Positions 8,862-16,313 of a DNA stretch of 64,000 bases are shown in pieces. Under the pieces are notes generated by a model. That model was not told the DNA's origin. It ran no database searches and worked only from the letters and a program-made list of their open reading frames with translations. Position 1 is the first letter of the stretch. Each line of letters starts with the position of its first letter. The position numbers were made by a program, and so were the translations under genes. This DNA comes from Candidatus Enterococcus leclercqii (GTDB lineage Bacteria; Bacillota; Bacilli; Lactobacillales; Enterococcaceae). The stretch spans positions 1 through 64,000 of the forward strand of contig NZ_MAEH01000011.1 in the NCBI RefSeq assembly GCF_009933135.1, read 5' to 3'.

Positions 8862-9767
8862 TCAATTGTTACGCATCTCGGCAATCAACAGCCCCATATC
8901 CGCTGGCGGTTCTTGCACAAAGGACAGACGTTCACCAGTAAAAGGATGGTCAAACTCCAACTGATAACAGTGCAAAGCTTGGCGATTGATTCGTTCCAAA
9001 CTGCCCCCGTACATATCATCACCTAAAAGGGGACAGCCGATACTAGCAAAATGAACTCGGATTTGATGGGTCCGACCCGTATGCAAGCGAATATCCACCA
9101 ATGCCTCAGCCTGCTCTAAATCCCGCCGTTCCAACCAGTATTCAGTCTGGGCACTTTGGCCGTCGGAAGCCACCTGCCTGCGCATCAATGAGGTCCGCTC
9201 CCGCGAAATCGGCTTATCAATCATGGCGTGATCAGCTAACCCACCGACTGCACCTCCCACCAAGGCCTGATACTTTTTGAGAAAACGATGAGCTCGCAAT
9301 TCTTTGTCCAGTTTTGCATGGGCAAAGCCGTGTTTAGCAAAAACCATCAATCCCGACGTGTCACGATCCAGTCTAGTTACGATATGGATTACTTGGTCTT
9401 TATAGCCTTGCTTTTGATAGTAGGCCTTCACTCGATTAGCTAATGTGCCCGTGGGATGATACTGGGCCGGTATCGAAGCAATCCCCGCCGGTTTGTTCAC
9501 TACCAAGACGTGGGCATCTTCATAAACAATCGCTACCGGTCCTTCTGAAGGCAGCATCGTTTCGTGCTCCCCTTCATCAGGGATAAGGAAGCTTACCTGA
9601 TCTCCAGCTGCCAACTTATACAACACATTTTGTTCATTGCCGTTCACCAGGATCTGTCCACCCTGGAATTTGACTTTAGCCAGCAGGCCTTTGCTGATGC
9701 CCTGCTCTTTTAAAAAGTTCCGCAACAGTTGCGGTTCTGATTTTTCAAAACGATATTCAAATCTCAT
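8862..9767 (-). CDS. RluA/RluD-family 23S rRNA pseudouridine synthase
   Basis: A 301-residue enzyme converting specific uridines in RNA (typically 23S rRNA) to pseudouridine. It carries the catalytic motif RLDRDTSGLM, with the nucleophilic Asp, and the family's HQIRVH motif near the C-terminus; the N-terminal region is S4-like. The start at 9767 is preferred over an upstream in-frame ATG because GGAG lies 8 bases before it and the 11-base overlap with the nadK 3' end is typical of coupled genes. It corresponds in position to Bacillus yjbO. The exact uridine target cannot be read from sequence. Confidence 0.9.
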   Translation of the reverse strand: MRFEYRFEKSEPQLLRNFLKEQGISKGLLAKVKFQGGQILVNGNEQNVLYKLAAGDQVSFLIPDEGEHETMLPSEGPVAIVYEDAHVLVVNKPAGIASIPAQYHPTGTLANRVKAYYQKQGYKDQVIHIVTRLDRDTSGLMVFAKHGFAHAKLDKELRAHRFLKKYQALVGGAVGGLADHAMIDKPISRERTSLMRRQVASDGQSAQTEYWLERRDLEQAEALVDIRLHTGRTHQIRVHFASIGCPLLGDDMYGGSLERINRQALHCYQLEFDHPFTGERLSFVQEPPADMGLLIAEMRNN

Positions 9768-10569
9768 GACTATCTCCGATAAAGGCATCTTTCACCCGGT
9801 GCCAAAAATGCATGTGTCGATTGGATACAAAGCGAATGCGCTCATCAGCGATTCGATAGTACACTGCATCCATCTGATCCTGTTGGATATCCAGTTGATC
9901 CACCGTCACTAAATAATCCCCGGAATGCTGCAGTTTAATCTTCAACCAATCATTGTCAGAGATAACGATGGGTGAACCCAGTGTCCGAAAGACGCGGTTG
10001 TTCAACGAAGCAATCTCCGCTAATTGCATGGCATTGATGGAAGGGTGCAATACTGCCCCGCCAACGCTTTTATTATAGGCTGTTGAACCTGTGGGAGTGG
10101 AAACAGATAAGCCGTCCCCCCGAAAGCGCTCAAACAATTCATCTCTGATATAAACATCGGCGACCATCGTCCGGTTGCCCCGTTTAATGGTCGATTCATT
10201 CAATGCCAATAGACGACGTTCCGGCTTGCCATTAGCATAAGAGATTTTGACCTCCAAAAGCGGGTAGCTGATACTTTTGACTTCTTCTTCCCGCAGGCTG
10301 TCCACCATATCTGCCAACTCGTAATCCCGCCAGTCGGTATAAAATCCCAGATGTCCGGTATGGACTCCTAGAAAGCGGACCTTACTCAATAATTTGGCAT
10401 ATTGGTGGAAAGCTGACAACAACGTGCCGTCTCCACCAACGGAAATCACCAAATCAGGTGCGGCCTGATCCACTTCAATCTGAGCTTCTGCTAAAAGCTG
10501 CTTTAGCCGATGGACCACTTGAAGGGTGAGTTTCTGCCGATTCGCCACGATGGCTACTTTCAATCCCAT
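9757..10569 (-). CDS. nadK: NAD kinase
   Basis: A 270-residue cytoplasmic enzyme phosphorylating NAD+ to NADP+ with ATP or polyphosphate. The diagnostic GGDGT motif is at 45-49 (catalytic Asp47), followed by the conserved NES segment (LNESTIKRG) and a glycine-rich TPTGSTAYN motif. The length is standard for Firmicutes ppnK. AAAGGACAG precedes the ATG. It lies 33 bases after relQ and overlaps the rluD-type gene, so the three are one operon. Confidence 0.95.
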   Translation of the reverse strand: MGLKVAIVANRQKLTLQVVHRLKQLLAEAQIEVDQAAPDLVISVGGDGTLLSAFHQYAKLLSKVRFLGVHTGHLGFYTDWRDYELADMVDSLREEEVKSISYPLLEVKISYANGKPERRLLALNESTIKRGNRTMVADVYIRDELFERFRGDGLSVSTPTGSTAYNKSVGGAVLHPSINAMQLAEIASLNNRVFRTLGSPIVISDNDWLKIKLQHSGDYLVTVDQLDIQQDQMDAVYYRIADERIRFVSNRHMHFWHRVKDAFIGDSHEI

Positions 10570-10602
10570 TTGACTGTCCTTTCTACTGCTACAGACGGTA
10601 AA

Positions 10603-11289
10603 TTATCTGCCGCCTTTGTCTTGTTCATCTTCTCTGTCGATAGCCGCTAAGTAATAGCCGTCATCGGACTTGCCTCGCCCATGAGCAAATAAGCGTTGCG
10701 CTTCTTGGATTTCTTCGCGAATTTTGGACATCTCTTCGTCCAATTGATACGCCGCTTCGGCTGCCCGTTGCAGACGTTCTTTCATCTCTTCAGGAAAAGC
10801 CCCTTGGTACTTGTAGTTTAGCGAATGCTCAATTGTCGCCCAGAAGTTCATGGCTAGCGTCCGAATTTGGATTTCTGCCAAAATCTTCTTTTCGCCGCCG
10901 ATCAGTTGTACAGGATACTCGATTACCAGATGGTAGGAACGGTATCCGCTAGCCTTCTTATTTGTGATATAGTCCCGTTCGATTAAAACTTTCATATCTT
11001 TACGGTTACGAATGATCTGCACGACCTGATGAATATCTTCCACAAATTGGCACATGATTCGCAGCCCAGCGATATCAGACATCTCCTCGTCCAATCGCTC
11101 CATCGGAATGTGGCGAATTTGACTTTTGGTGATGATACTTTCTATCGGCTTGACTCGACCTGTGACAAACTCGATGGGTACATGTTTGTTTTGTTCACGG
11201 TACTGTTTGCGAATTCCCCGCAGTTTGACTTTCAGTTCAGAAACCGTCTGCTCATAGGGAGCCAAAAAAAGATCCCAATCTCGTTCCAT
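10603..11289 (-). CDS. relQ: Small alarmone synthetase RelQ (GTP pyrophosphokinase)
   Basis: A single-domain (p)ppGpp synthetase of 228 residues that transfers pyrophosphate from ATP to GDP/GTP. It has only the RelA/SpoT synthetase fold, without HD hydrolase, TGS or ACT domains: GLRIMCQFVEDI, the KASGYRSYHLVIEYP substrate loop and the EIQIRTLAMNFWATIEHSLNYK catalytic segment are visible. The start at 11289 fits RelQ family N-termini (WxLFLAPYEQ) and has GAGGG six bases upstream; the frame continues a further 34 codons upstream but without support. First gene of the relQ-nadK-rluD-mgtE operon. It complements the long bifunctional Rel encoded near 62-64 kb. Confidence 0.93.
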   Translation of the reverse strand: MERDWDLFLAPYEQTVSELKVKLRGIRKQYREQNKHVPIEFVTGRVKPIESIITKSQIRHIPMERLDEEMSDIAGLRIMCQFVEDIHQVVQIIRNRKDMKVLIERDYITNKKASGYRSYHLVIEYPVQLIGGEKKILAEIQIRTLAMNFWATIEHSLNYKYQGAFPEEMKERLQRAAEAAYQLDEEMSKIREEIQEAQRLFAHGRGKSDDGYYLAAIDREDEQDKGGR

Positions 11290-11656
11290 ATTATCCCTCG
11301 ATTCATCCAGCACCGGAAATTTCTCGGTGGCAGTCCTGTGCAGGCTGTCTACGCTTTTTACAATCAAAAAAGTCTTAGTACAACCATGCATCCAACATTG
11401 ATTTTACCATAACTTCGTCTGACTTACGGCATTTTCTTCTTCGCCTGCCAGACCATAATTTCTTCTCATAATTTTGGCGTCACACTTGCTCAACTATCCA
11501 TTCAAGAACAACAAGGCAAGGTTTTTAAGAGACGTAAGAGCCGTCCGTTTGAAAATTATTAAACCGATTCAAAAAACTAATGAGAAGCACCCTTATTCAT
11601 TGCAATGACCGGCTTTTTGTGCAAAAATGTATAAATATGAGAAAAGAGGTTGAATC
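11290..11656. promoter_or_regulatory. Divergent spacer between relQ operon and CYTH gene
   Basis: A 367-base spacer that should hold the promoters of two divergent units. A TATAAAT element at about 11629 could be a -10 box for the plus-strand gene, but no convincing -35 was found. No ribosome-binding-site-supported small frame and no hairpin terminator was seen. Confidence 0.4.
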
Positions 11657-12232
11657 ATGAGCAAATCACGGGAGATCGAGTTCAAAACTATGCTGACGGA
11701 GGCTGAATTTGGACAGGTAAAAGAGGCCTATCACCTGAATGACGAAAACTTCAAAAGCCAAACCAACTGCTACTTTGATACCGTGGATCAGAAACTAAAA
11801 AAACTGGGATGGGGCTTGCGAATCCGTTTGTTTGCCGACCGAGGAGAACTGACCCTGAAAGTTCCCGCCAAAGATGTTGGGCTTTGGGAAATCACTGATT
11901 CTTTGACCCTCCGACAAGCGACTTTTTTACGTGAACAAGGTCAAATCTTGACAGAAGGCGCCGTAGCCAATCAGCTGCAAAACCACCACATTGCTCCCAA
12001 AGACTTGCTGTTGATTGCTGATTTGACGACGATGCGGGCAGAATTTCCTGTCAAAGAGGGATTGTTGGCGCTGGATGAAAACTTCTACGGCCAACTGCAT
12101 GATTATGAGTTGGAATTGGAAGTTACTGATGCCACAATTGGCGCTGAAGCTTTCCACGCTTTGCTCACCCAGTTGGGACTTACCTATCGTCCGGCAGAAA
12201 ATAAAATCACACGAGCAATTAAAGAAACGTAA
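11657..12232 (+). CDS. CYTH domain protein (YjbK-like)
   Basis: A 191-residue soluble protein of the CYTH/triphosphate tunnel metalloenzyme superfamily. The signature ExExK is visible at the N-terminus (REIEFK), and alternating basic and acidic strands (LRIRLF, LTLKVP, ELELEV) fit the eight-stranded tunnel. Members hydrolyse or bind inorganic triphosphate or organic polyphosphates. Family knowledge: yjbK genes travel with relQ (yjbM) and spxH (yjbH) in Firmicutes, as here, suggesting a link to nucleotide or phosphate stress, but the substrate is not shown by sequence. AAAGAGG lies upstream of the ATG. Confidence 0.88.
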   Translation: MSKSREIEFKTMLTEAEFGQVKEAYHLNDENFKSQTNCYFDTVDQKLKKLGWGLRIRLFADRGELTLKVPAKDVGLWEITDSLTLRQATFLREQGQILTEGAVANQLQNHHIAPKDLLLIADLTTMRAEFPVKEGLLALDENFYGQLHDYELELEVTDATIGAEAFHALLTQLGLTYRPAENKITRAIKET

Positions 12233-12330
12233 AGAAGGGGTACTTTGTTTTCCTTTTCTTATCATTTCTGTTAAGTTACATATAGTTAAAATTCGATTTG
12301 GGGAAATCAAGAAAACAGGGGGAGATTTGG

Positions 12331-12990
12331 GTGATCGAGGTTTACTTATTCGTCAATCCGTTGGGGCCGGTGTGTCTTGAGTCGGAGACGAACTTACTAG
12401 ACTTCATGACAACCAGCGAAAAAAAGTTCCAATTTCGCGTCATGCCGCTAGTTAATATGCAGACGATCCAAGATATCATGAAACGTCGGGGAATTCCCGC
12501 CAATGATATCGAAACCCGCAACAAATTGTTCAACGATACTTACTCAGCAGCACTAGATGTCAAGGCAATTCAGCTGCAAGGAAAAAAGGTAGGCCGTAAT
12601 TTTATGATGCGGTTGCAAAAAGCAGTTGGCTGTGAAGGCATTCCCTACTGCCGAGCCTTAGTAGAAGAATTGGTGACAGAAGTCGGTGGCGATCTGCCCA
12701 TGTTCAAAGAAGACCGACCCTCGGTATTCGTCAAGGATATGTTTCAAGTGGATCAAGATATTGCCCGCGAGATGAATATCACACTGCATCCTTCCGCTGT
12801 TGTATACAATTATGCCTGCGAGCGGGATTACGGGGTTTTATTGCAAGGACCCGCAGCCATTGATGATTTACCAGAGCTGTGTCGCACAGATGAAGAGAAC
12901 TATCAGATTTTTCACATCGACGGCTACTTGCAAAAGAAAAATGAACAGCGGGTGCGTCATTATCCAAAGCACCTCAAACTGGTTTACTAA
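12331..12990 (+). CDS. spxH: ClpXP adapter SpxH (YjbH) family protein
   Basis: A DsbA/thioredoxin-like adapter of 219 residues that in Firmicutes presents the stress regulator Spx to ClpXP for degradation. The family N-terminus is clear (YLFVNPLGPVC), followed by helices with AIQLQGKKVGRNFMM and a late HPSA turn in place of the cis-Pro segment. GTG at 12331 is chosen because GGGGAG lies seven bases upstream; a TTG 33 bases earlier lacks such a site. Bacillus YjbH has PLCPEC here; this protein has PLGPVC, so the first cysteine of the CxxC is Gly12 and only Cys15 remains. It lies 98 bases after the CYTH gene, probably in one unit. Confidence 0.85.
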   Translation: MIEVYLFVNPLGPVCLESETNLLDFMTTSEKKFQFRVMPLVNMQTIQDIMKRRGIPANDIETRNKLFNDTYSAALDVKAIQLQGKKVGRNFMMRLQKAVGCEGIPYCRALVEELVTEVGGDLPMFKEDRPSVFVKDMFQVDQDIAREMNITLHPSAVVYNYACERDYGVLLQGPAAIDDLPELCRTDEENYQIFHIDGYLQKKNEQRVRHYPKHLKLVY

Positions 12991-12995
12991 CATTC

Positions 12996-13043
12996 AAAAA
13001 GGTAAGGAGAACCGTCTGGGGAAGCGGCTGTCCTTACCTTTTT
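12996..13043 (+). terminator. Terminator after spxH
   Basis: AAAAAGGTAAGGA (12996-13008) pairs perfectly with TCCTTACCTTTTT (13031-13043). It begins six bases after the spxH stop codon. The symmetric A/T tails would allow function on both strands. Confidence 0.85.
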
Positions 13044-13134
13044 GCTTTCTTATACTAAATTGGCATAACTCCTGAAAGATTTGAATCTTATTTTAAGCCA
13101 CCGACATACACTACCTAAGTTCCCTAGCTTCTTT

Positions 13135-13175
13135 TTTTTTAAAAAAACCGGGCCAAAGAATTTTCTCTGACCCGA
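13135..13175 (-). terminator. Terminator of the glycosyltransferase operon
   Basis: CGGG (13149-13152) and CCCG (13171-13174) form the base of an imperfect stem. On the minus strand it is followed by a long T run. It lies about 30 bases beyond the glycosyltransferase stop codon. Confidence 0.7.
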
Positions 13176-13204
13176 GTAATTGCTATCTATCGAAAAGCAC
13201 TATC

Positions 13205-14515
13205 TCAATGATCTTCCATTGCTTTTCGTTCGGGAGACTTCCAAGTGCCAGTACCATAGCCTAGAATCGTTTTAATCGCTGGAATAAACGTCGTAGCAAT
13301 CGTCAGTGCATTAATCATCCAGAACAGCAACAGATAAAAAGGGGCAAACAACAAGTATTTCTTCTTGTGGCCACCTTCATCAATAATCAGTGCCGCACCT
13401 AACTGCAACAGTCCCGCGAACATCTCATAATTGACGAAGATAAAACTCATGGCCAGCATATGAAAGATTCTTTCATAATTCCCATCTAGTAAAAAACGAG
13501 CCATGAGAATGAGATAGAGTACCAAACTAACCCAATAGAATAAACTCCAAATAATACTGAAGGTCTGATCCACAAACATCACAAATTGCTCTAAGTGCTT
13601 GATAGGATGCAGTAAAATTTTCGGTACATTGGTCAGCCAAACTTCGGTGCCTCCCTTAGCCCAGCGTTTTCGTTGCCGATATAACATTCGCAGAGTTGAT
13701 GGCACTGCCATGAAAAACATAATATCTGGTGCAAAGACGGGTGTCCAACCTCTTAACTGTTGATCCCAAGCGATACTGATATCTTCTGTCGCCCGATCTT
13801 GACGGAAAAGACCAGCGTCTAATAGCGCTGTCTTACGATACATCGTGTTGGCTCCACTGTAAGCATACATGGTATTCAAAGTGCCTAACTGGCCGCGTTT
13901 GATTACTCCTACAATACTGGAAAACTCTACCGTTTGCGATTTTTCAATAATCCGTGAACGATTTTGGACATCCATGTTGGCAGTAACCGCCGCAATATTG
14001 GTGTCTGAATCATACATAAAATAGTTCATGTACTTCCACAGTGCATCGGTCTCTGGAATCGTATCCGCATCATTACTGAGAATGTAGTCCCCTTTAGCAA
14101 AACCAACACCGATGTTGAAGGCATGGGCCTTGCCTTTATTGGCATCGATACGAATCACTCGTAAGCGAGGATATTCTGCCATCAGTCTTTCCAAAATTTC
14201 CGGTGTTCGATCAGTAGAGCCATCATCCATCACCAGCACTTCATATTCATGATAGGCAATTTTTTCTAGCAAATAGCGCAGAGTCGCCTCAATCACGATT
14301 TCCTCATTGTGCGCCGGAACCATGATTGTTATAAACGGCTCTCGCTCCGGTGCAATCCGTTTGAACCCTTTTTGCTTATCCTTGAACAAAAAACGGTAAC
14401 ACAAGACTTGCACAAACCAACTGAAAGCACCGATGATTGGATAACTAATCAAAATAAAAATCATTACATTGATAATGACAGTCAACACAGGGTTACCAAA
14501 TTCAAAATAGCTCAT
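13205..14515 (-). CDS. Membrane processive family 2 glycosyltransferase (IcaA/PgaC-like)
   Basis: A 436-residue inner-membrane polysaccharide synthase. Two N-terminal helices (about 10-45) precede a GT-A catalytic domain with all processive-synthase signatures: VPAHNEE, DDGS, the metal-binding NDADT, the general-base TED (ATEDISIAWD) and the QRKRW acceptor motif. Several C-terminal helices form the channel. The closest known group makes poly-beta-1,6-N-acetylglucosamine or related exopolysaccharide; the polymer here is inferred. It overlaps the preceding membrane-protein gene by four bases (ATGA), showing tight coupling. No deacetylase (IcaB) or IcaC-like gene is in the locus, so any modification must come from elsewhere. 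Confidence 0.88.
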   Translation of the reverse strand: MSYFEFGNPVLTVIINVMIFILISYPIIGAFSWFVQVLCYRFLFKDKQKGFKRIAPEREPFITIMVPAHNEEIVIEATLRYLLEKIAYHEYEVLVMDDGSTDRTPEILERLMAEYPRLRVIRIDANKGKAHAFNIGVGFAKGDYILSNDADTIPETDALWKYMNYFMYDSDTNIAAVTANMDVQNRSRIIEKSQTVEFSSIVGVIKRGQLGTLNTMYAYSGANTMYRKTALLDAGLFRQDRATEDISIAWDQQLRGWTPVFAPDIMFFMAVPSTLRMLYRQRKRWAKGGTEVWLTNVPKILLHPIKHLEQFVMFVDQTFSIIWSLFYWVSLVLYLILMARFLLDGNYERIFHMLAMSFIFVNYEMFAGLLQLGAALIIDEGGHKKKYLLFAPFYLLLFWMINALTIATTFIPAIKTILGYGTGTWKSPERKAMEDH

Positions 14516-15045
14516 CTTTCAGCACCTGCTTTCTCATAAGCTTCTTTCAATTCTTTGGTGCTCAGGTTTTTCTCCTCCGGCACTACGTAATAACGAGTAT
14601 TTTCGCGAAATTGCGAGTTGCCAAAACGCTCAGTCATTAAGTCATCGTAGACGTGCATTCGCCTACGCAACTCATCACTGTCGTAGGCAATTTCTTTTGA
14701 ACAACGATTTTTGATTTTATAATTGTTATACAATGTCAGCGCAACTGCTCCAATGAGCAACACTACAAAAGCTACTGCAAAAAATAGATTTAGTTGCGAA
14801 ACCATCTGTCGCCCATCTTGATAGTTCCAGACTGGTTTCACTACATTGCGCAACACAGTAGAAGATAAGGTCCAATAAATTGGAATCCCTACTGCCAGCC
14901 ACCCAATGATTACTGCTATCGTGATATATATTTTGATGAAAAGATGTCCCTTTTCAAAATATCGATCTCGTACAAAGGCTTTTTCAGCTGCCCGGAAGGA
15001 AGCTTTGTCATCAGTATTATTTTTAGTGACCGCTTCTTTTTTCAC
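14512..15045 (-). CDS. Two-helix membrane protein, PgaD/IcaD-like partner of the glycosyltransferase
   Basis: A 177-residue protein with a charged N-terminal arm, two membrane segments (about 35-60 and 85-110) and a soluble helical C-terminal tail of about 65 residues. The start is GTG with GGAGGAG nine bases upstream. Its stop overlaps the start of the glycosyltransferase gene. By position and two-helix topology it fits the accessory subunit that PgaC/IcaA-type synthases need, although it is longer than typical IcaD and no firm sequence match is claimed. Function is inference from context. Confidence 0.65.
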   Translation of the reverse strand: MKKEAVTKNNTDDKASFRAAEKAFVRDRYFEKGHLFIKIYITIAVIIGWLAVGIPIYWTLSSTVLRNVVKPVWNYQDGRQMVSQLNLFFAVAFVVLLIGAVALTLYNNYKIKNRCSKEIAYDSDELRRRMHVYDDLMTERFGNSQFRENTRYYVVPEEKNLSTKELKEAYEKAGAER

Positions 15046-15072
15046 AATCTTTGCTCCTCCCTAGGATTTCGC

Positions 15073-15174
15073 TCAGCCTATACCACGATTATGACGAGCC
15101 GCTCTGAAAATTGCAAAAATCATGATTTCATTTAAGAAAAAAGCTAAAAATAAAAAAGCAGTTAACCATTTCAT
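15073..15174 (-). CDS. Possible 33-residue single-helix membrane peptide
   Basis: A short frame of 33 residues starts MKWLTAFLFLAFFLNEIMIF and ends in a basic tail (RAARHNRGIG), the positive-inside pattern of a small membrane protein. It lies 27 bases upstream of the two-helix protein gene on the same strand and could be the first gene of the polysaccharide operon. The ribosome binding site is poor (AAGG only one base from the ATG, AGGT 12 bases away), so the call is tentative. Confidence 0.35.
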   Translation of the reverse strand: MKWLTAFLFLAFFLNEIMIFAIFRAARHNRGIG

Positions 15175-15223
15175 ACCTTTTTTGCTACCTAGTCATCTCA
15201 TTGGAAAAGTAATAAAAAACATG

Positions 15224-15250
15224 AAAAAGCGCAGCTACCTGCGCTTTTTT
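15224..15250 (-). terminator. Terminator of the first AraC-type gene
   Basis: AAAAAGCGCAG and CTGCGCTTTTTT form a perfect stem with a CTAC loop. It lies six bases beyond the minus-strand AraC stop codon; the A/T tails allow bidirectional use. Confidence 0.85.
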
Positions 15251-15255
15251 GGTGT

Positions 15256-16191
15256 CTATTCAAGTGTCGGCCCCATGTGAATGTGATGCCAGGTTTGCTC
15301 CAAGCGGTATTGACCACCGGAATTTTTGATCTGTTTACTTCCTTGATGAAGCTTGCGATATTCCCGTGGCGTTTGTTTGAGAAATTTACGAAAAGTTCCT
15401 GCAAAATGCTGGCGACTGTTGAAGCCACACTGGACAGCAATCTCTACTAGAGGCAGATCACTGTTAGTTAATAAGTAGCAGGACAACTTAATTCGTTCAC
15501 GATTAATGTATTCGATAATCGTCAGGCCCAACTGCTGTGAAAAGAGCAGATGAAGATAAGATTTATTGATGCCGATGTGCTGTGCGATTGCGGTTACTCG
15601 CAGTTCTTCGGCAAGATGCTGGCGAATGTAAGTGAGGGCTTGGTTCAGGTACTGACTTCCTTTTCTGCTGCCGTCATTTTTTAAACAATGGCACAATTCC
15701 AACAGTACCCGGTTAAACAACAGTTCCACACTATAATTCATCTCTTCTGACCACCCCTGTCCTGGCGGCTGCGTGGTCAAAAGTTGTAGCAAAGCTTGTA
15801 AGCTACTGGTCAAACTACGACTATCTTTAGCTTTTACTGGGATGCTATTGAGGTTTTGGACCAACTCTTGATAGGAAGCAGAAGTTTCTTTTACCCGGCC
15901 AATATTGAAAGTTTTAGTCCCTTCTCCCATTAAAAACTCAAGATTCAAAAGATGACAAGGTTCCCTCTCTTTAATCAATAATTGATGCGGAACATTTTCA
16001 TCCAAAAAAACAAATTCGTTGGCTTGCAGTTCAAAAAATTCTTCATCTACTTGAATCTGGCACCGACCTTTAGTTATCAACATGATTTCGCAAGCGGGAT
16101 GTTGATGCACCGGCATACTGAATTCCTTCAAGCTGATCGCGTAAAAAGCGGTAATTTGTGCTTTGTCACTGGCTGAGGTAAAAAGCGACAT
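15256..16191 (-). CDS. AraC-family regulator with cupin sensor domain
   Basis: A 311-residue transcription factor. The N-terminal cupin fold (HQHPACEIMLITKGRCQIQV, then FVFLDENVPHQL) is the ligand-sensing part; the C-terminal 100 residues hold two helix-turn-helix motifs (TAIAQHIGINKSYLHLLFSQQLG and VEIAVQCGFNSRQHFAGTFRKFLKQTPREYR). The start at 16191 is chosen for its GGAG seven bases upstream; an in-frame start 57 bases earlier has no support. It lies 122 bases downstream of the GH120 xylosidase on the same strand and probably regulates it or other pentoside genes. The ligand is unknown. Confidence 0.85.
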   Translation of the reverse strand: MSLFTSASDKAQITAFYAISLKEFSMPVHQHPACEIMLITKGRCQIQVDEEFFELQANEFVFLDENVPHQLLIKEREPCHLLNLEFLMGEGTKTFNIGRVKETSASYQELVQNLNSIPVKAKDSRSLTSSLQALLQLLTTQPPGQGWSEEMNYSVELLFNRVLLELCHCLKNDGSRKGSQYLNQALTYIRQHLAEELRVTAIAQHIGINKSYLHLLFSQQLGLTIIEYINRERIKLSCYLLTNSDLPLVEIAVQCGFNSRQHFAGTFRKFLKQTPREYRKLHQGSKQIKNSGGQYRLEQTWHHIHMGPTLE

Positions 16192-16313
16192 AGCTAGCTC
16201 CTTTCTGTGAGATTTCGGCAACCACACTAGGTGCCCTTTCGTTGCCACAAATGATTTTTCTCCATTTTACCACCATGTACCTTCCAGCGCGAACTCGCTT
16301 TCATTTACTTTTC

